Part shown: positions 58,224 through 64,000 of the stretch, one piece after another
Position numbering within the stretch: the stretch's first letter is position 1
How the letters are laid out: each line of letters starts with the position of its first letter
Position numbers and translations under genes: made by a program
Notes under the pieces: generated by a model
What the model saw: the letters and a program-made list of their open reading frames with translations, nothing else
The model's database searches: none
What the model was told of the DNA's origin: nothing
Assembly: GCA_026686845.1 (NCBI GenBank)
Contig: JAIVEN010000015.1
Span: forward strand, 24,471,501 to 24,535,500
Direction of reading: 5' to 3'
DNA length: 64,000 bases
Origin: Adenanthera pavonina
Taxonomy: Eukaryota > Streptophyta > Magnoliopsida > Fabales > Fabaceae

Positions 58224-60397
58224 ATGAAAATGGCAAGAGTAAAGAATCCAGAAGTTCCAAAAGGAAAGACATGACCAAAGAGAATGGCTAAATCCCAATA
58301 TGCCTCAAAGAAGGGTGAAAAACTAAAGAGAAAAGCCGAATCAAGCAAGGCAACTCCCTCCAAACGACAGAAAACAACCCCAAAAGTTGAATCAAAGAAA
58401 GCTGGACCTTCTTCTTTGAAGAAAATAGAGCCTTCAGTTCCTGTTCCTGCTGCTGATGTTGTTGCTTCCATTTCCTCCTCCAATACTGATCTGGAGAATA
58501 CCAACTCACAACAATGCCATTATGGAGCACTCCTCAGATTCAGGAGGAATGCTCGACTAAGTTTGCAAGTAAAAAGGTAATCAAGCCTCATTGTGTGAAC
58601 ATGGAAGATTTCTTAGTCTCTAACAATTTTGATGTTGGGATACTGGAGAGGTATGATGATGAAGTGGTTAAGACATGGTACGCCTCTTTGAAGTACAACA
58701 GTAAGAAGAAGAAGTGGGAGGTCAATCTAAGATCAAGAACCATCTGGCTCATAGATTAAACTTTTAATGAAGTGCTGGAAATCCCGGGGTAAGATGGTCT
58801 TAAGATTGACATCACTACTTCTGGGTATATGGATGAGGCAGAGACTGCTAATGAAGAAAGTGGCCCCTTTCTAAACTATAAGGAGAGCATAATCCTGAAC
58901 ACTTTGTTCAGAAGAAAGGAGAATAGGCCAACCATAAATTTGCTGAAGCCTACTAACTTCAGTGCTCAAGTGAGGATCCTATACTACATAGTGTCTAGGA
59001 TTATCTTCAACAAAGGAGGTAGCTTTAATCTGATCACAAGGGCAGAGGCACATGTGATGGCAGCAATCATGCATGGGAAGCTCATCAACATGGGGCATAT
59101 CATTCTCCAACGCATGATCAAGGCAAGGGATCAAAGGAAAGACTCTACACTCCCCTATGCAGCAATCATTTCCAGAATTCTACAATATGCTAGAATTCAG
59201 CACCTTGAAAAGGGGAAAGGGAAACCCACTGAGATTTTCAAGGAAGAGGAGCTACAAAGAATGGGGATTGAGAGAAATGAAGGAAGATGGATTGGGAAGG
59301 GAGCAGGAAAATCTGAAGATCTCTTCTTTGTTGAAGATGCTTCCCTACAGCAAGAAGGTACCTCTGAGGCTCCTGCAAGACCTACACCTCAGCCTTCTCA
59401 GCCTGTCCCATCTCCATCTCTACCTGCTCATATTCCATCTACTCCCTCCTCTCGTGCCAAGCCAACCAAGATCACTGAGTTGTATGACAGTCTGTCTACA
59501 CTTATACTAAGCATCAGGGATGAGCAAAATGTCAAGTTTGCTCATCTACAAGATCAGATCCACCAGTTGGCCAAGAACATGAAAGTGGTTGCTGATGCAT
59601 ATGAAGACATTCGGAATGCCATTCCTGCCACTTCAGCTCCACCTCAGCCAGGATTCTCTGAGCCTACTAAGTCTCCTACTCCTGAGCCTCCAAGACCCTT
59701 TGAGCTAACTTCTTCTTCTGAACATGATGATGCTGTAGATGATACTGAGGTTGCTGGTACACTAAGCATACCAAGTCTTGGTCCTCCCTTGGACTATGGT
59801 ATGGAAGAAGAAGGCCCTCGGGATTCAAGTTCTCATGATCCCATTCCAGCAGATGCTTAAGAGTCAATTCTGTCCCAGCAAGAATCTGAGCAAGTAGAAA
59901 GATTAGTGGCAGCCATCTCCACTTCATCATTCATGCAGGCTGCCCTAAATGAAGAAAGGAGTATTGTTCCTTTTGTTGATCTGGAAGCCATTGCACACAA
60001 TGCTCTCTTACAAGCTCAGAAATGAAGGCTTGAAGAAATGTTTCCTCCTCCTGCTCCCTCACATGTTACTTATTATGGTTTCTCGGAGGAAAGAAGGGCA
60101 CAATTGGCAGTTACAAGGCAAGAAATTTCTGAACTTCTTGAGATTTCTGATGATGAAGATGAAGACACAAGTTCTAAAGTTTCTGGGTCCTTACCAAAGC
60201 TCAATCCAAAAACGTCTTTTGTCCCTGTGCCTCTTCAAGCTATTCCAGTGTCTCAGATCCCTCCTTCTGCTGATTTTGTTCACCTTTCTGATGATGCCAA
60301 AAAGGGGGAGAAGAGTGAGCAAACTGGAAAGTCTGCTGCTGAGCCTTCTGGAAAGACTTATAGCAAGAAGACCAAGACCAAGTCAAAGAAAAAGTGA
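58224..60397 (+). pseudogene. Third ORF of the SIRE-type element (plant-transposon-protein domain)
   Basis: Starting MKMARVKNPEV, it opens with a Lys/Ser/Pro-rich tail (KAESSKATPSKRQKTTPKVE). After a frame change near 58530 it enters a conserved block: MEDFLVSNNFDVGILERYDD, VVKTWYASLKYN, WEVNLRSRTIWLID, LKPTNFSAQVRILYYIVSRI and RAEAHVMAAIMHGKLINMGH. This resembles the domain called putative plant transposon protein. A Pro-rich linker, a possible coiled coil (QDQIHQLAKNMKVVADAYED) and an acidic, then Lys-rich C-terminus follow to 60397. Stops lie at about 58272, 58757, 58790, 59858 and 60023. No signal peptide or membrane segment is obvious, so an envelope role is not supported. Function unknown. 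Confidence 0.7.
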
Positions 60398-60676
60398 TTA
60401 GATCTTTTGCTTGAGTCCTCTTGTAGTGTTGCTTTGTGTTTCTATTGTTGTGTACTGTGTTCTGTAATGTTTTGCATTAATTGGTTCTTGTAAAAGTGAC
60501 ATTTAATGAAATAAAAGAATTCCTTGGTTGCAACAATCTGTTCTTGCTAATCTTTGAATCTCTTTACTTGATCTACTATACATGATATCTTTTGAAATAT
60601 AATGCATATGTTGAGGGAGAGCTTGTTAAAGTAAACACAAGTACTAATCCAGTTTGTAAGTTGTTTTGTCATCATC

Positions 60677-60690
60677 AAAAAGGGGGAGAA
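60677..60690 (+). other. Polypurine tract of the SIRE-type element
   Basis: AAAAAGGGGGAGAA lies directly before the 3' LTR and is the expected primer for plus-strand synthesis. Confidence 0.92.
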
Positions 60691-62362
60691 TGTTGAATCA
60701 AGTGTTTTGATGATTCCAAACCAACCTTCAAGAGCTTGAAAGTAAAGATATCAAAGGTGCACAAAAGATTTCAAGTGAAAAAATTTGGAGAAATCAATAC
60801 AAGAATAGATGTAGAATGTTTAGTTATGTTTTAATTTGAGTAAAAGACTTTGATTTGGTGAAAAGATGTTTTAAAACCTTGATTCTATGTTAATTCATGG
60901 AATATTTGAAAAACACCCACCAACAGACGAAGTTTGAAAGGTTTAAACTGATCTGCTGTTTTGAAAATTTGAACTTTACCTTTGGAAATTCAAATTTCGT
61001 ATTGAAAATGAACAAGTCTGAAGTGAGGCTTCTCTGACAAATGAATTTTGTATTCCAAAATTCGAACTTTGACCTATGTCTGAAAAGAGTCTAAAAAAAG
61101 CCCTTCTCTGACAAACAAACTTTGGTGTTGAAAATTTGAATTTTGTACAAAATGCAACTTATGAAAATTGGAAAATTCGTTTGAAAAATATGTCAAAGTT
61201 CATCTGAAAACAAGTTTAGAAAGAGCTTTAAATTTGCCCACTAACAAACGAATTTTGAACATGAAAATTCAAATTTCAAAAACAAAGCTTGTGAGTCTGT
61301 TGTGTTGATATGTTGACATACGAATGACAGTATTCATATATTCGTATTTTAAAGTAAGTCTGAAAAGAGGTCTCTCTGATAGACGAACTTTGCCCTTTGA
61401 AAATTTGAATTTCGAATTCATGAACTATAGTACCTCATTGAACCAGCTTCTGACAGATGAATTTTAGGGTTCCAAAATTCGAATTTCGAAGGCACTGTAG
61501 CAAATTGAATTTACTGTTCACACTTAACAGAATAACTTTAAACATGAAAATTCGTTTGTTCCAATATAGAATCATTTTCTAAAGATGAAAATTTGAATTT
61601 TACCTCATGACAGATGAACTTCCAGAGTTCAACGTTAAAGGCTGTAACTTTCGGTTTCTGTGAAATTTGTCTGTTGACTAACTGAAATTCGAACTTTGAG
61701 TGTCAGAAGCATTAAATGCGGTTGGTGAATGGATAGTTTCTCAGTATAACCATTGGGTAACGTCTCTAACGGCTAGATCTTGTCTCTAACATATAGTTGA
61801 GGCAGAAATCTATAAATAGAACTTCATTTGAAGATGTAGGTAACAAAAATTACTTTGTATATACTGAAACTCTACCAAATCATTTACTCAAAGTCTCTTA
61901 CTCTTACATACTTCATTCTTTGTACCTTAACTTTCATATTCACTCTAATTGAAAGAGTTTATTAGCTGTACACAATCTTATCTTTATCTGGAAGAAAGAT
62001 TTTCTTGTGAGGGGATATCACAAGGGATTGAGGAAGCACTTAGTGAGAGTGCAAAGAGAGAAAGTGTGAGCTCTAGGAACAGAGCATCAACTTTGTACTG
62101 AGACATTTGCAAGAAACCCACTGAATTCTTGCAGAATAATGGAATATCTCAAGTGATGACTTGGGGACTGGACGTAGGTCAAGTTAAGAGACCGAACTAA
62201 GATAAATATCTGAGTTTTCTCTTCCCTACTATTACTTTTACTATTTACCCATTTATACTCTGTTTTACCATCACCCTTTGCTTTCTTCACTTTCTTGACA
62301 TTTTGCAGAAAATTTTAATCTTCCCAATTCACCCCCCTATTGGGAAGCCAGCTTATCTAACA
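60691..62362 (+). mobile_element. 3' LTR of the SIRE-type element
   Basis: It runs from TGTTGAATCAAG to TTATCTAACA, collinear with the 5' LTR, with TATAAATA at 61811-61818. ATCCT follows at 62363-62367. Confidence 0.95.
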
Positions 62363-62367
62363 ATCCT
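62363..62367. other. Right target-site duplication (ATCCT)
   Basis: Identical to 50570-50574. Confidence 0.9.
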
Positions 62368-63840
62368 TCCATCTCGTTTTTGCATATAAACTCTCTTTAA
62401 GTGTTAACTCTTAGTGTTAATTAGAATTAGTTAGTTTTTGTTTTATTTCTAATTTTTTTTAAAGTCACAAACCTCCCCCCTCCAAACTTAAAATTAGTTA
62501 GTTTGCATATAGGTTAAGGACACTTGCATTGCATTTAGTTTGGTACATAGTTTCCATAAACTCATCTAATAGCATAATTGTGAATATCCATAACTTTTGC
62601 ATTTTTAAATTTGCATTATATGTTGCATTTAGTCTAGTACATATTTAGGTAATTTTGGACTTAAACTAGTACATAATATATCATACATACACTTACATTC
62701 TTGTACACTTCCATGCATACATCCACATCTCTTTCCATACTAGTCTTGGTCTCTTAGTTAGTTTAGTTTTTATAGAGTTATTTTATATTTTAGTTACATT
62801 AGCATCATTTTACTCTAGTTTTTGCATGCTTATTCATAAAAAAAATTTGCATCATAATCATACATAACTTCCATACATAATCCACACTTTTCACATTAAT
62901 CCATACATTTTCCATACTCACATAGACATTTGTCCTTATCTTCCCTACATTTACATACATACTTATACACTTTAATTGCATTTTAATTTTAATTTAGTTA
63001 ACTTATTTGCATTCTTAATTGCTTAAATTGCTCTCCTGAATGAGATTTAATCCAATTACTCCGGTATAAAATGATCTAAGTTTATGCCTTATACTACATT
63101 ATTTCTTTAAACCTAGTTTTTAATTGAAATTTGTTACTGTAAGGTTTTTCAAGATATCTCCAAATCAGACTTGAAATTCTTTTTTGTCAATAACCTACCA
63201 CATAATGCCCCACCTAGACATTTCTCCAACAATCCCTCTCCCAAATCCAACATCATATTTTTTTTTTCCTCTTCACACCGCTTCCCTAACCAGCCTCCAT
63301 GCCTTCAGATCACCCCCAAAGAAAACAATAGACAATACATGCACACACACACTCACAAACTCACCCACCCATAAAGTAGAGAAAACAAGAAACACAAATT
63401 GAGAGAACGTTGATCACCATATAGAAGGCGCAATGATAGCAAACACTCACTCAAAAAGAAAACCCTCACAGTGGAGAGAAAAAAAGCTCTCATTGCAAGA
63501 GAACCATCTTTAGGTTGCTTTTTATTTAATTTAATAGTTATAAAAATGAAATTTTGAGCCATATGCTACAAATAAAAAAAGAAATTATCAAGTGCTATAA
63601 GTCAAACATTATTTACCACTATGCTATAAAATTTACATTTCAGTTTCCTTTTAGGGAAGAAGACAATTGAGGATCTCAAAGACAAAATATTTCCAGATTA
63701 GGATTACCAGTTAGAAATCTAATTTCCATCAATTAAAAAATTAGTTCATGATACTTGGAAATTTTCAAGTCGAGTTATAATTTGGGAAAATTTTTTCTAA
63801 GGCCCTCAACTGTCTTTTTCTCTTTCCTTAAACTAAATCA
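62368..63840. other. AT-rich non-coding region right of the SIRE element
   Basis: It contains many CATACAT/TCCATAC words (62680-62960), possibly part of another LTR or an intergenic repeat. No genes or domains were found. Confidence 0.45.
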
Positions 63841-63851
63841 ATTCTTTTCCT

Positions 63852-63934
63852 GGCGCGAAAATGCTTAAACCAAGTTTTGTGTTCTTTATGTTTTAAACAA
63901 AAATCTTTCTAAAATGGTGGCAGGCATTATAAAG
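63852..63934 (+). promoter_or_regulatory. Possible promoter with E2F-like site and TATA box
   Basis: GGCGCGAAAA (63852-63861) is the complement of the plant E2F consensus TTTTCGCGCC. A TATA box (CATTATAAAG, about 63925-63934) follows 65 bp later, and then a pyrimidine-rich CCCTCC leader up to the window end. The layout suggests a plus-strand, possibly cell-cycle-controlled, gene starting beyond the window. Confidence 0.4.
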
Positions 63935-64000
63935 GGGGTAGCTTGCCACCCTATCCCTCCCTCACAGCTCATGTCCCCCTCCCCTCTTCCAACGTCCTCC

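Larger units (their letters stand above)
50575..62362 (+). mobile_element. Full-length SIRE-type Ty1/copia element with third ORF
   Basis: Two LTRs of about 1.67 kb, a tRNA-Met-type primer site, gag, protease, integrase, RT, RNase H, a third ORF and a polypurine tract occur in the order expected for the SIRE/Maximus lineage. Matching ATCCT duplications flank it. At 11.8 kb it is the normal size. Hand alignment of the first 245 bp of the LTRs shows about 11 differences, 10 of them transitions, so it is not recent. Stops in every ORF make it non-autonomous. Confidence 0.93.

Noticed and set aside
58224..60397. Envelope protein label for the third ORF
   Set aside because: No signal peptide, membrane segment or envelope motif is visible; position alone is not enough.

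Overview
The window reads as nuclear DNA of a flowering plant, probably a repeat-rich eudicot. It is AT-rich, has introns with GT...AG ends, and carries plant lineages of almost every transposon class: Ty3 chromoviruses, a SIRE-type Ty1/copia element with an extra third ORF, an L1-type LINE, CACTA, hAT, PIF/Harbinger, a Stowaway-like MITE and a SINE candidate. I see no intact host protein-coding gene. The only clear host coding sequence is two surviving exons of a tropinone-reductase-like short-chain dehydrogenase (SDR) on the minus strand.

Layout: 1-4698 is the 5' part of a Tekay/Del-type chromovirus: a long LTR, a tRNA-Met primer site, then gag-protease-RT cut off just after the RT active site. 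4699-6221 is a copia-type LTR whose U3 half is inverted relative to its R-U5 half. 6456-6729 is a Stowaway-like MITE. 7016-13189 is PIF/Harbinger material: a decayed DDE transposase and its Myb/SANT partner on plus, and a second Myb/SANT exon plus a GRF-zinc-finger remnant on minus. 14685-17655 is a dead hAT element. 17660-19720 is AT-rich non-coding DNA. 19721-22522 holds the SDR remnant, whose intervening sequence contains a Harbinger-type MITE.

22610-30695 is a chromodomain-bearing Ty3 element (minus) that landed just upstream of the SDR start. It was itself hit by a copia-type LTR (25297-25773) and by a Tekay-type solo LTR (27478-29970). Two more solo LTRs of that Tekay-type family follow (31458-34015 and 34695-37509), the second inside the 3' end of an L1 LINE (34609-42165, minus). 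A CACTA element (42166-48449, minus) carries a SIRE-type solo LTR within its transposase. A complete SIRE-type element with matching target duplications occupies 50575-62362. The right end (62368-64000) is AT-rich and ends in what looks like the promoter of a plus-strand gene beyond the window.

The elements interact mainly by nesting. Several insertions can be undone on paper, because the target-site duplications match or the interrupted reading frame resumes across the insertion. Most premature stops are explained by C-to-T or G-to-A changes, as expected for methylated, silenced DNA. The structures least explained by standard annotation are: a dense array of alternating TTCGAA and AGACGAA motifs in SIRE-type LTRs and again inside the full element; a conserved hairpin, pyrimidine tract and branch-site arrangement inside chromovirus LTRs, suggesting an LTR intron; an LTR deletion patched with a copy of nearby RNase H sequence; and the inverted-U3 LTR. 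All coordinates of element ends were read by eye.
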